64,000 bases of DNA from Clostridiales bacterium (lineage in GTDB: Bacteria > Bacillota > Clostridia > Oscillospirales > Oscillospiraceae), in NCBI GenBank assembly GCA_902362775.1, contig CABIXV010000003.1:186001-250000 (forward strand), read 5' to 3'. The notes under the pieces are model-generated. The model saw nothing but the letters and a program-made list of their open reading frames with translations. It searched no databases and had not been told where the DNA came from. Numbering within the stretch: position 1 is the first letter of the stretch; every line of letters starts with the position of its first letter. A program made the position numbers and the translations under genes. This document shows positions 7,640 to 16,114 of the stretch, piece by piece.

Positions 7640-9385
7640 TCACTCCTCCCCGATAGTTTCTCTTGTATAGGTGTCCCACATATGGCTGTATGTACTTCCG
7701 CTGGCGATCAGTTCATCATGCGTTCCCTGTTCGACAACTTTTCCATCCTGAAAGACAAAAATTTTATCCGCATTGCGGATGGTATGAAGCCTGTGGGCAA
7801 TCATAATCGTGGTCTTTCCTCGCAGGAGGTTTTGGAGTGCAAGCTGTATTTTGTGTTCGTTCTCAATGTCTGAATAGGAAGTTGCCTCGTCGAAAACAAC
7901 GATAGGCGCGTCTTTCAAAATGGCCCGCGCAATCGAAATCCGCTGCTGCTGGCCGCCGGATAATTTCACTCCCTCGTCGCCTATTCTCGTTGCGTATCCT
8001 TTCGGCAGGCTCATAATGAAATCGTCAATCTGCGCCGCCTTTGCCGCCTGGCGTACCTGTTCCTCGGTAGCATCTGTTCCCATACGGATATTTTCAAGAA
8101 GCGTGTCCTCCAAAAGAAATACATCCTGGAATACAAACGCGGTTAAGTCAGAAAGATTTTCGGTTTGAAGTTCTGTAACCGGGACGCCGCCAATCTTGAT
8201 TGTCCCGCTGCTCACGTCCCAATAGCGGCCAAGGAGCTGTACCGCCGTCGTCTTGCCAGCACCGGACGGGCCGACAAAAGCATTTAAGCTGCCCGGTTCC
8301 AAATGAATATCAACGTCGGACAACGCATCCTTTCCGCCTTGTGTGTAGTTAAAGGTCACATTGTCAAAGTCAATACCATAACAGCCGGTTTTGGAAAGGG
8401 TTTGCTGTCCGCTTTTCATGGTTTCCATATCCATGATCTTCTTCACATTATCAAGGCCGCTGCCCAGCTCCATAGACTGCATAGCAATCGTCACCATGTT
8501 CAGGAAAGACGTGAAAAAGCACATAGTCAGCAGAATAAAGAGAAGATACGATGCCGCAGACAGCGAATCACGCAGATACAGCCAACCGCCCACCGGCAGC
8601 GTGAACAGAATGGCAGAATCCAAAACCACAAGAGCGATAGACAGCGGATTGCAGGACGATTCACACATCTTAATCCAACAGTCTGTATATATCTTCAAGG
8701 AATTTCGGTACTGCTCAAATTTTTCGGCTGTAAGGTGATACATTTTGATAACCGGCATAGCGGTGATAAATTCATTTGCGGAAGCGTTCAGCTTTTCCGT
8801 ATCGCCTGCAAACTCGTCCGTCAAATCCGGGTAGCGCCCCATGAGGGCCATCGGAATTGCAATCCCCAAGATCATAGGAACCAGCATGATAAGCGCCATA
8901 ATCCAGTTCAGCCGCAGCATGAAAATGAACATCATCAGAGGAACGACGATTGCCTGGGCCAGTTCCAAAGTGCTGTGGGCCAGAAAGGTTTCAATCCTGT
9001 CCACATCATCAAACAAGGTTGTTTTGATCTGTCCGGGCGCGTGTTCCTGAAAGAATCCAAGGTTGAATTTGGACATATGCTCCAATACTCTGACCTTGAT
9101 TCTGTGCATGGTGTTGAAAGCCGCCGTATGAGAGCAGATACCGGCAAAGGATGTCAGGATTGCCTGTAAGACTGCTGCGGCAATGCCGATTCCGGCCCAA
9201 CCAAGCATTGCGGGAAGCGTCACCTCCTGCTTGATTATCAGAAGCAGGATTTGGTAGACTACCAAATACGGGACGAAAGACAGGGCCGACGAAAAGACCG
9301 CCAGCAGCATCCCAAGGCTTAACTTGCCGCGCTCCTCTTTCGCAAGAGTAAAAACGTATGATAATCCGGTTCGTTTTTGTTCCAT
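7640..9385 (-). CDS. ABC transporter, fused membrane/ATPase half (YbtPQ/IrtAB-like)
   Basis: 581 residues with membrane helices to about residue 300. The ATPase has Walker A GPSGAGKTT (372-380), signature LSGGQ (475-479), Walker B IVVFDE (495-500) with a D-loop SYSD, and switch His 531. It is the first gene of the operon, starting 26 bp from the palindrome at 9411-9441. The IENEHKIQ segment after Walker B is shared with the ABC protein at 26287, pairing the two clusters. Likely partner of the next gene in metallophore or siderophore transport. Confidence 0.8.
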   Translation of the reverse strand: MEQKRTGLSYVFTLAKEERGKLSLGMLLAVFSSALSFVPYLVVYQILLLIIKQEVTLPAMLGWAGIGIAAAVLQAILTSFAGICSHTAAFNTMHRIKVRVLEHMSKFNLGFFQEHAPGQIKTTLFDDVDRIETFLAHSTLELAQAIVVPLMMFIFMLRLNWIMALIMLVPMILGIAIPMALMGRYPDLTDEFAGDTEKLNASANEFITAMPVIKMYHLTAEKFEQYRNSLKIYTDCWIKMCESSCNPLSIALVVLDSAILFTLPVGGWLYLRDSLSAASYLLFILLTMCFFTSFLNMVTIAMQSMELGSGLDNVKKIMDMETMKSGQQTLSKTGCYGIDFDNVTFNYTQGGKDALSDVDIHLEPGSLNAFVGPSGAGKTTAVQLLGRYWDVSSGTIKIGGVPVTELQTENLSDLTAFVFQDVFLLEDTLLENIRMGTDATEEQVRQAAKAAQIDDFIMSLPKGYATRIGDEGVKLSGGQQQRISIARAILKDAPIVVFDEATSYSDIENEHKIQLALQNLLRGKTTIMIAHRLHTIRNADKIFVFQDGKVVEQGTHDELIASGSTYSHMWDTYTRETIGEE

Positions 9386-9410
9386 CGAAACGATACCCCT
9401 TTCTTTGAAA

Positions 9411-9441
9411 TGTGCCAGTTAGATTTTGCTAACCTGACACA
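9411..9441. promoter_or_regulatory. Putative DtxR-family operator, GTTAG-N6-CTAAC
   Basis: A dyad with outer arms TGTGCCA/TGACACA and inner arms GTTAG (9418-9422) and CTAAC (9429-9433) separated by ATTTTG. It lies just downstream of the -10 box of the minus-strand ABC/feo operon, over the expected transcription start, a repressor position. The same inner dyad with the same spacing occurs at 33241-33256 before the Opp operon. The spacing differs from the classical DtxR box. Confidence 0.55.
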
Positions 9442-9445
9442 ATCT

Positions 9446-9474
9446 ACTTTACCCGCACGAAGTGGAAATTTCAA
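9446..9474 (-). promoter_or_regulatory. Promoter of the ABC-mntP-feo-dtxR operon
   Basis: On the minus strand, -35 TTGAAA (9474-9469), a 17-bp spacer and -10 TAAAGT (9451-9446). This is a good vegetative-type promoter 60 bp upstream of the first ABC gene, with the palindrome at 9411-9441 covering the start site. Confidence 0.65.
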
Positions 9475-9504
9475 TAGCCACCCCGCTTTACTGTTTGCAT
9501 TTTG

Positions 9505-9549
9505 AAAAACGCTGAAAGTGCTGATATTTCTATGGTTTTCAGCGTTTTT
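9505..9549. repeat. 13-bp inverted repeat between divergent operons
   Basis: AAAAACGCTGAAA (9505-9517) and TTTCAGCGTTTTT (9537-9549) are exact inverted copies 19 bp apart. The site lies between the divergent ABC operon and AraC gene. It is either a two-half-site operator for the AraC-type protein or a bidirectional RNA hairpin. Confidence 0.5.
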
Positions 9550-9667
9550 GTTTCATATATTTTATAAAATCGTGACCGATAAATATTGGATTGTCACCTT
9601 TTTTTAAAGTGGCGCGCAGAAAGCCGGTATGATATACTATCAAGTAGAGAAAGGAGGCGGCGGTACA

Positions 9668-10642
9668 ATGGTTCCATCTGTAATTGACTATTTGTTACAG
9701 CTCCCCGAAGCCATGCACTTTGCAAGGGTGCAGGAGCTTTGCGGCGACGGTGTTTTTTTCTACCGTATGCTTTCCGAATACGGAAACGGCACGTTCCAAC
9801 TGATCGAGTTTGAGGACGATCTTCTTTTGATTTTGATTGGTGACTATACGCCCAAGGACACCTTTGAAAAGATCACTGAAATTTCAGAGGACTATATGGA
9901 GATCAGCCAGTTTGAAACGGACAGCAGTTCTTTCAAGATTGGTGGACGGAAAAAGAATCAGGTGGATAAGGGGATTTATTGCTATCTAAACACACAGAAG
10001 AAAACTTACACCTATTGCGAGGGCGGGAAGCCTGTTCGTTTTACGAAAGTGATCCTATCGCCCAAATACTTCAATACTTATTTTCGGCTGCATGACAGGA
10101 ACAACGCCGAACTTCTCAACTCTGCAAGGGATTACATTCTCAAAAACCCCAGCCTGCCGGAACTCAACTTTGTGTTCCAGCAGATACGGGATTGTCAGGC
10201 AGAGGGGCATACGCTGAAAATCTATCTGGAAAGCAAAGTAATGGAGCTTCTTTCTCTTGTTGTGAAAGGCATGGAGCAGGAACAAAAACATATTTCTGTA
10301 AAGCTGGATTATAAGGACATCCGCAATTTAAGAAAAACGGTAACGGTGATGAAAAATGATCTGGCCGCATACCCGACAGGGGAAGAACTTGCCCAGATAG
10401 CGGGTATGAGTACAGCCCGGTATCAACTGGCATTTCGGAAGTATTATGGGACAACGCCGTATGAATATCTCAAGGAATTGCGGTTAAACCAGGCGCTGAT
10501 TTTGCTAAAAAATTCTGATTATGGAATTGCTACGATTGCGGCTAAAGTCGGGTATCACAATTCCGGCCACTTTGCAAAATTGTTCAAGAAAGCCTATGGC
10601 CTCGGCCCCAGGGAATACAGGAATCTTCATGGAATTAAGTAA
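9668..10642 (+). CDS. AraC-family transcription activator (A)
   Basis: 324 residues. The C-terminal 100 residues form the double HTH of AraC/XylS proteins: first HTH TGEELAQIAGMSTARYQLAF, second HTH with YGIATIAAKVGYHNSGHFAKLF and the closing GLGPREYR. The N-terminal 200 residues are an unassigned sensor domain. The ATG at 9668 is preferred: AAAGGAGG lies 10 nt upstream. An extended -10-like TATGATATACT (about 9628-9638) lies upstream of the gene. It is divergent from the ABC/feo operon, as YbtA-like activators often are from siderophore genes, so that operon is the likely target. Confidence 0.85.
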   Translation: MVPSVIDYLLQLPEAMHFARVQELCGDGVFFYRMLSEYGNGTFQLIEFEDDLLLILIGDYTPKDTFEKITEISEDYMEISQFETDSSSFKIGGRKKNQVDKGIYCYLNTQKKTYTYCEGGKPVRFTKVILSPKYFNTYFRLHDRNNAELLNSARDYILKNPSLPELNFVFQQIRDCQAEGHTLKIYLESKVMELLSLVVKGMEQEQKHISVKLDYKDIRNLRKTVTVMKNDLAAYPTGEELAQIAGMSTARYQLAFRKYYGTTPYEYLKELRLNQALILLKNSDYGIATIAAKVGYHNSGHFAKLFKKAYGLGPREYRNLHGIK

Positions 10643-10652
10643 AGATCATCAG

Positions 10653-10680
10653 GCCCCGGCCACGCTGCCGGGGCTTTGCT
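10653..10680 (+). terminator. Terminator after the AraC gene
   Basis: GCCCCGGC (10653-10660), loop CACGCT, GCCGGGGC (10667-10674), a perfect 8-bp stem followed by a short TTTGCT tract. It begins 10 bp after the AraC stop codon. Confidence 0.65.
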
Positions 10681-10823
10681 ATGTCCAAACAGCCCGCCAA
10701 CCTACGCATTTAGAGCCTGAAAACGACTGAAATTTCAAGGCTTTTCCGGCGTGGTTGCTGGGGCGGCGGTATTCTTTATCCCGTTGCCGCCGTATTGGGG
10801 TTCTAAATGCATAGAAACAAGCC

Positions 10824-10874
10824 ATAATAAAGACGCCGGATGCAACGGCCAGCGGGCCGCCGTGTCCGGCGTCT
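10824..10874 (-). terminator. Terminator of the minus-strand membrane protein gene
   Basis: AGACGCCGGA (10831-10840) and TCCGGCGTCT (10865-10874) pair perfectly over 10 bp. On the minus strand the hairpin is followed by TTTATTATGGC. It lies 3 bp beyond the stop of the gene at 10877. Confidence 0.65.
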
Positions 10875-10876
10875 GT

Positions 10877-11383
10877 CTATTCTTCATTTATGGGCTTTGC
10901 ACTTTCCGCCATTTTTATGATTTCTTCATCCGCAAACGCATAGGGGCTATATTCCAGGATATAGCTCACCTCCGGCGAATATGTCCAGCACAGGTAGGAT
11001 AGTTCCCCTCTTTCATAAAGGGCAGCGTCCCAATCCTGAATTTTCATTTTCTGGCAGGAATCGGCCCGGTCAGGATTAACGATTCGTTTGATTGCCTCTG
11101 TGTTTAGTCCCGTTATTTCCGCAGGATCGGCTTCATAATAGGTGGTTTTGAGTATGTAATAGTTGATCTCATTGCCCTCCTCGTCTCCATATTTGAGGGT
11201 GGCAACTAATTCCGTCATGGATTGCTTCTTGTACTCATCTCCTAAAGCGTTTTCAATCCGTCCCAACATTTCCTCCGGGTTCTCTGCTGGATTTGGTGAT
11301 TTGCCTCTTATCACGATAAATACAAAGACCAGAATACAGACCACGACAGCACCGGCTAATCCGATTATTTTCTTTTTGTTCAT
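10877..11383 (-). CDS. Membrane-anchored protein, unknown function
   Basis: 168 residues. A Lys-rich start (MNKKK) leads into one hydrophobic segment (about 6-25) that serves as signal anchor; there is no lipobox cysteine. The rest is an acidic extracytoplasmic domain with no family I recognise. The ATG at 11383 follows GGGAGG. It has its own terminator and an upstream palindrome at 11404-11416, so it is probably a single-gene unit. Position between the metal cassette and the XRE regulator gives no firm hint of role. Confidence 0.6.
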   Translation of the reverse strand: MNKKKIIGLAGAVVVCILVFVFIVIRGKSPNPAENPEEMLGRIENALGDEYKKQSMTELVATLKYGDEEGNEINYYILKTTYYEADPAEITGLNTEAIKRIVNPDRADSCQKMKIQDWDAALYERGELSYLCWTYSPEVSYILEYSPYAFADEEIIKMAESAKPINEE

Positions 11384-11403
11384 ACCACGCCTCCCTGTTT
11401 TGT

Positions 11404-11416
11404 GTGTTCAGAACAC
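11404..11416. promoter_or_regulatory. Perfect palindrome GTGTTC-A-GAACAC
   Basis: A 13-bp perfect dyad 21 bp upstream of the start of the membrane protein gene at 11383. The size and placement suit an operator. The regulator is unknown; the XRE protein at 11604 is one candidate. Confidence 0.4.
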
Positions 11417-11520
11417 CAACTCGTTTATGATGGATGATGTGCCCCTTGCCGCTCCCATGACGCACAAGTTTTATAATCACCATCTTCCTGACAACACAAA
11501 CATTCTACTACAAAACATTC

Positions 11521-11588
11521 AATTAGTACAGGCACAGGGACTAAATTTCCAACGTACCGCCATATAATAATTAGTACAGTGACAGGGA
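11521..11588. repeat. Two 20-bp direct repeats around an XRE promoter
   Basis: AATTAGTACAGGCACAGGGA (11521-11540) and AATTAGTACAGTGACAGGGA (11569-11588) differ at two bases and start 48 bp apart. A TATAAT lies between them (11563-11568), and the XRE gene starts 15 bp after the second copy. This looks like an autoregulatory operator pair. Confidence 0.55.
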
Positions 11589-11603
11589 TTGGTGGTGATG
11601 CGG

Positions 11604-11843
11604 ATGCAGCTAAATGAAGCCGTGAGTAAACGACTGACAGAACTTCTTTCAGAACGGAACATGACACAGTACCAGCTTTTTATGAAAAGCGGGGTTCCGA
11701 AATCAACCATAGGGAACGTTATCAACTGTTCGTATGAATCCGTGAAGCTACGGATCATCCATGAAATGTGCCAGGGACTGGGCATTACCCTGTGCGACTT
11801 CTTCCAGTCGCCGCTATTTGACGATTACCATCTTGATCCATAA
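11604..11843 (+). CDS. Small XRE/Cro-type HTH regulator
   Basis: 79 residues that are almost entirely one HTH domain: RLTELLSERNMTQYQLFMKS, then GVPKSTIGNVINCSYESVKL as the recognition part, ending with LGITLCDFFQSPLF, the usual tail of ICE-borne XRE proteins. The ATG at 11604 is chosen because GGTGG lies 8 nt upstream; an ATG two codons earlier is possible. Convergent with tnpV. Probably controls transfer or excision genes of element A through the repeats upstream of it. Confidence 0.75.
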   Translation: MQLNEAVSKRLTELLSERNMTQYQLFMKSGVPKSTIGNVINCSYESVKLRIIHEMCQGLGITLCDFFQSPLFDDYHLDP

Positions 11844-11962
11844 ACTCCGATACAACCGTTTGGGATGTACCGGAGTTTTTTTGTTGGAGAAATGTATTGC
11901 AGAAGATATGGTTTCTTCGTTTTTAACGAACACAGCCATTTTACTTTTTCCAATTTTCCAAA

Positions 11963-12317
11963 TTAGTTGAAGATTATTTCTGACAAAACAATTTCCTCTG
12001 CCTGCGCTTTCAGCGTGTTCATCAGCCCCACCCAGCGCAGGGGGGGCACGGGCTTTCAGTTCCTCGGTGATGCCCGCCGCCTCCATCATCCGGGGCAGCA
12101 TGGCTTCCATCCGTTCCCGCGCCGCCCGGTCAATCTCTAACAGGTGTGGATACAGTTTCTCGCTCATCAGCAGATGGTTGTAGAGAATGGGGCGATGTTC
12201 CTTTAGGTAGGATTTTCGCATTCTGCCGTACTTGCCGATAGAAGTTTCCGGCTGTTCAGAAAGTTTTAGGTTGGGTATATCATAATCTCCACAACGAATG
12301 TAAGTCAACTTACTCAT
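11963..12317 (-). pseudogene. tnpV: tnpV, frameshifted
   Basis: The first 70 or so residues (SKLTYIRCGDYDIPNL, then LYNHLLMSEKLYPHLLEID) are TnpV of Tn4451-like elements. The reading frame shifts in a run of seven G (12041-12047, C7 in the coding sense). The other frame restores the TnpV tail: RWVGLMNTLKAQAEEIVL, ending at a TAA at 11963. A one-base indel in the run explains it. The start is the second ATG (12317), with AAAGGAG 7 nt upstream. TnpV is a small accessory protein of unknown function encoded beside TnpX. Confidence 0.75.
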
Positions 12318-12343
12318 ATTCATTCTCCTTTGCTTCGTGATGA

Positions 12344-14089
12344 TTAGACTGCTGCGCTGGCTGCTATGCTGCCTTTGCGCGGTTCTTCTTTTGGTAGCTG
12401 ACCGATAGTAGAAAAAACACCTTTTTTCATATCCTCAGCCCGGATCAGGGCTTTCTTAGCGTCCATTTCCGCTTTTTTCTTCGCCTTGATTTTGTCCTCA
12501 TACTGTTTCTGTGCGCCGCTGGCTTTCCGCTTCAAATAGTTCTGATGGAGCCTGTCCTTGCGTTCTTCTTTTTTCCGCAATTCTTCCTGTTCCTCCGGGG
12601 TTAAAGGAACTGGCTGTAAGGATGGTGGAATATAGCGCCCTAAAAAATTGAAGTAGATTTCAATTTCCTGCGTGGTGTCCTGGCTGCCTTTTCGGGCGCG
12701 TTCGTGGACAAGGATTTTCTCTATAAACTCGTTGAGCATGGTGTTTGTCAGAGTGTCAAAATTCTCATACTTATCAATTAGGGCTATAAATTTCTCTGCG
12801 GATTTCTGGCTCTGCTCATAGCCGGTAACAGCCTTTTCCAGCTCTGCAATTTCAATCTCAAGTGCATCCTGCTCTTTGGCATACTGTGCATCAAGCGCCT
12901 TATATCGTGCATCCGGCAGCTTGCCGAGGGCATTGTCCTCATAGATTTTGCAAATCAGTTTTTCCAGTTCTCCGGCTCTCTTTTGGGCAGCAGCCAGACG
13001 CCTGCGCTTTTTCGATATATCGGCACTCTGTTGAGCAACCTGCATCTCCTGAACAGTGTGAATAAATTCCGTCCGGTCATTTCTCGAATATTCAGCGATA
13101 GCCCGGAGCGTGTCGGAAACCAATGTCAGGACAGCACTCTCATTGATACGGTGTTGTGTAGGGCATAGTGTCCCACACGGAACTTTGGTATAATTGGAAC
13201 AGGTATATTGAGAAACCCGCTTGCCATTGTTGGTGCGGTGGACATACATCTTGCCGCCGCAATCGGCACAATAGAGCAAGCCTGTGAGGGGAGCCGCTTC
13301 GCCCCAGCCGTTTGGATAGCGCCGTACATTGCTGCGGATTTTCTGCGCCAAATCAAAGGTCTGCTGGTCGATAATGGCTTCATGAGTATTCTCAAAGATC
13401 GTCCATTCGTCCTCAGAAACATAGTGGCTTTTCTTGTCCTTAAAGTGCTTGCGGGTCTTGAAATTGATGGTATGCCCTAAATACTCTCGTTTTTTCAAAA
13501 TGTTCACGATGGTAGATGATCCCCATCCATGTGGGTCTTTGACCGGCTTTGAACGGTTCACACCCTCGTTGAAGCGGGCAAGGTGTACGACAGGAATTTC
13601 AATCCGGTCTGTGGATAATTTGCAGGCGATCTGGTAAGGCCCATATCCCTCCAGCGTGAGGGAGAATATACGGCGTACCACTTCGGCAGCTTCCTCATCT
13701 ACCAGCCAATGCTCCCGTTTTTCGTCCCATAAGTAGCCGTAAATCACAGTGCCGGTCAGGTGCTTGCCACTCATGCCTTTTGACTTAAACACAGAGCGGA
13801 TTTTCCGGCTGGTATCACGGGCGTAAAATTCATTCATAATGTTGCGGAACGGGGTAAAATCGTCATCGCCTTTCAGACTGTCCACACCGTCGTTGATGGC
13901 AATCAGACGAACGCCTCGCTGCCGCAAAATCTCCATAACTTGACCGACCTTCAGATAGTCGCGTCCTAACCGGCTCATGTCCTTGATGACGATTGCCTCT
14001 ACACGCCCTGCCTCCACTTCTTCCATCATTGCCAAAAATCCGGGGCGGTCAAAACGGGTGCCTGAGATACCATCATCTCCTAATGTCAA
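12344..14089 (-). pseudogene. Large serine recombinase (TnpX-like), N-terminus missing
   Basis: About 580 codons covering most of a TnpX-type recombinase: the end of the resolvase domain (DDGISGTRFDRPGF, KDMSRLGRDYL helix E), the recombinase domain, a zinc ribbon (CADCGGKMY with later Cys residues) and a long coiled coil. The first 60 or so residues with the Y-x-R-x-S catalytic serine are absent. The match to the family begins at GDDGISG (about 14075); upstream bases do not continue the domain. It lies next to tnpV as in Tn4451. Interruption by the neighbouring ICE is the simplest explanation. Confidence 0.75.
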
Positions 14090-14144
14090 GAGAAAACCAA
14101 AGAATTTATGAGATTTTTTGCCGGATTTTACGCTGATTCAGTAA
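14070..14144. other. Likely junction between the Tn4451-like element and the ICE
   Basis: TnpX homology stops abruptly near 14075 (plus strand ...ACCATCATC, then TCCTAATGTC), while the ICE recombination genes begin at 14145. Serine recombinases place their own gene close to one end of the element, so this AT-rich stretch is probably the ICE end (attL or attR). The exact crossover dinucleotide cannot be fixed without the other end. Confidence 0.55.
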
Positions 14145-14486
14145 TTAAAGCCCTCGGAGAGTCAAGTCTGTGACGGAAAACACGCCTACACCCGAAGTAT
14201 TCAAGTCTGCGATCCATGAGGCAGTCTGCATGACATCTCGCCCCAGGCGTGTCAAATCTTTTGTCAAAAGAGCGTCGGCCTGTCCTTGCCGGACAGCTTC
14301 CAGAAAATCATTCAGCCCAGGCCGGTCAAAGGTCAGGCCGCTGGCCTCGTCCTGGGATTCTCCCACAACATTGAGCTGATACTTTTCTGCAAAGCTGCGA
14401 AGATAAATCATTTGGTTCTCCAAAGCCCATTTATCAGGTGAAGCAACACGCCCATAGAGCCAATACCGTTTTTTATCCCTGTTCAT
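14145..14486 (-). CDS. Resolvase-domain-only protein lacking the catalytic serine
   Basis: 113 residues, only a resolvase fold. The N-terminus reads Y11-G-R-V-A15-S16 where active enzymes have Y-x-R-V/L-S, so the catalytic position is Ala. The rest is typical: FDRPGLNDFLEAV, then KDLTRLGRDVM of helix E. It lacks the DNA-binding recombinase and zinc domains. It overlaps the upstream recombinase by 14 bp; the ATG at 14486 has AAAGGAGG upstream. It may act as a directionality or accessory subunit of the neighbouring recombinases; this is inferred. Confidence 0.7.
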   Translation of the reverse strand: MNRDKKRYWLYGRVASPDKWALENQMIYLRSFAEKYQLNVVGESQDEASGLTFDRPGLNDFLEAVRQGQADALLTKDLTRLGRDVMQTASWIADLNTSGVGVFSVTDLTLRGL

Positions 14487-16110
14487 GCTCCGCAGCCTCC
14501 TTTTTTGTGGTATCGGCAAGCAGCCGTTGATATTCGTCCCCGCATTTCCAAACGATCTCAATGGAAGTTGAACTATAAATGTAGATGTTCTGAATCAGTA
14601 AATCCACCAGTTCCCGTGTCAATGTCCTGACATTAGTATAGGGGAGTATGCTGCCAGCGGAGAGTTCTTCTCCCTTTGCCTGCCGTTTGGCGTCCTCCAG
14701 CTCTTTGATTTTAATTTCAAGCCGCTGGATATGTTTTTCACACCGTCCTCGCTTATGCTGGTAGTCCTCTGAGCTGACTTTGCCGGACACCATATCCTCA
14801 AAAGCCGCCATCTTTTCCTGCTGGCGCATCTGGATCGAGTTCTGGTGCGCTTTGATCTGCCGGTCAAGTCGTTGGTTGTGCCGGGCATCTTTTGCAGACT
14901 GGCGCTGCTTCGCCTGAACCGCCCCTCGGACAAGCTGGGCCATCGTGCGGATAGAAGCTAAAACCGCCTGTTCCAGTTCCTTTTCACCTATCTTGTCCTG
15001 TGGGCACCCAATATCCGGTTTATACCTGTCGGTTCGGCACACATAGCAGGGGTGGGCAGATTGCAGCCGCTCCATCGCAAGTCCACAGTGTCCGCACCGG
15101 ATCTTCCGATAGAAAACTCGTGTGCTTTCCCCGGCAGAACCGGGATGGGAACTCCGATTCAGACTCTTGGCCGTATCGAAAACCTCCTGCGTAATGATTG
15201 CCGGAAACGCCCCATCCACAACAGTCCATTGATTTTCTGTAACAGCCTTGACCCGGCTGGAACCCACCTTTTTTCGGGTAGTCTTGCCATAGATCGCTTT
15301 GCCGGTGTACCGCTCATCATCCAGTATCTTGCGAACCATAGAAGAAGTCCAGTAGTTTTTATTCTGGTCTACGCAGTTCCACTTCCGGCTCACCGCTTGT
15401 AGCCGCTTCCTTTGCAGCGGGGTCAGCACTCCTTCTGTATTGAACTTTCTGGCTATGTCCGTAGTAGACAGGCCGCTGGTAAAGAGGTCAAACACACGCC
15501 GGACCACGGCGGCGGCATCCTCGTCCACCAAAAGAGTGTGCTTATTCCCAGGCGCTTTCTGATAGCCAAAGAACGCATAGGGGGCAACACAGTAGCCTTT
15601 TTCGGCAAGCTGCTTTTTGGTCGATCTCACTTTTTCCGACAAGTCCTTGCTGTAAAGGTCGTAGATCACATTTCGGAAGGACACATCAATCAGGCCCGCA
15701 GAACCGTACTTGTGATCCTTGCTGTCGTAGGAATCATTGATGGCGATAAATCGCACATCCAGGAAAGGGAAAATCTGTTCCAGATAGTCCCCAACCACGA
15801 TATAGTCGCGCCCAAACCGGGACATATCCTTGACGATGATGCAGTTGATTTTCCTTTGACGCACCTGTTCCAAAAGCCGCCGGACGGCTGGCCGCTCCAT
15901 GTTCGTCCCAGAATAACCGTCATCACAAAATTCGAGAATCTGCGCCCCGGCAAATTCAGGCCGCAGCTCAATGAAACGGCGGATGTAGGCCCGCTGATTG
16001 ACAACGCTGTTGCTTTCGCTTTTTTCATCGGACAGATCGCCGTCCTCGGCGGAAAGCCGGATGTAAATGGCGATCACATAGTTCAACATTTGCTGTAAGA
16101 CCTCCGGCAT
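14473..16110 (-). CDS. Large serine recombinase 1
   Basis: 545 residues. The resolvase domain starts at about 11 with YIRLS (catalytic Ser20), then DDGYSGTNMERP and KDMSRFGRDYI. The recombinase domain follows (DIARKFNTEGVLTP, LDDERYTGKAIYG), then a zinc ribbon (RCGHCGLAM) and a coiled coil before the C-terminal tail. Such enzymes excise and integrate conjugative elements. The start at 16110 follows GGAGGTG. It is 4 bp downstream of recombinase 2 in the same operon. Confidence 0.9.
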   Translation of the reverse strand: MPEVLQQMLNYVIAIYIRLSAEDGDLSDEKSESNSVVNQRAYIRRFIELRPEFAGAQILEFCDDGYSGTNMERPAVRRLLEQVRQRKINCIIVKDMSRFGRDYIVVGDYLEQIFPFLDVRFIAINDSYDSKDHKYGSAGLIDVSFRNVIYDLYSKDLSEKVRSTKKQLAEKGYCVAPYAFFGYQKAPGNKHTLLVDEDAAAVVRRVFDLFTSGLSTTDIARKFNTEGVLTPLQRKRLQAVSRKWNCVDQNKNYWTSSMVRKILDDERYTGKAIYGKTTRKKVGSSRVKAVTENQWTVVDGAFPAIITQEVFDTAKSLNRSSHPGSAGESTRVFYRKIRCGHCGLAMERLQSAHPCYVCRTDRYKPDIGCPQDKIGEKELEQAVLASIRTMAQLVRGAVQAKQRQSAKDARHNQRLDRQIKAHQNSIQMRQQEKMAAFEDMVSGKVSSEDYQHKRGRCEKHIQRLEIKIKELEDAKRQAKGEELSAGSILPYTNVRTLTRELVDLLIQNIYIYSSTSIEIVWKCGDEYQRLLADTTKKEAAEHEQG

Positions 16111-16114
16111 CGTG

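Noticed and set aside
9411..9441. Calling the palindrome a classical DtxR box
   Set aside because: The classical box has GTTAG and CTAAC almost adjacent, whereas here the arms are 6 bp apart. It is reported only as a putative operator.
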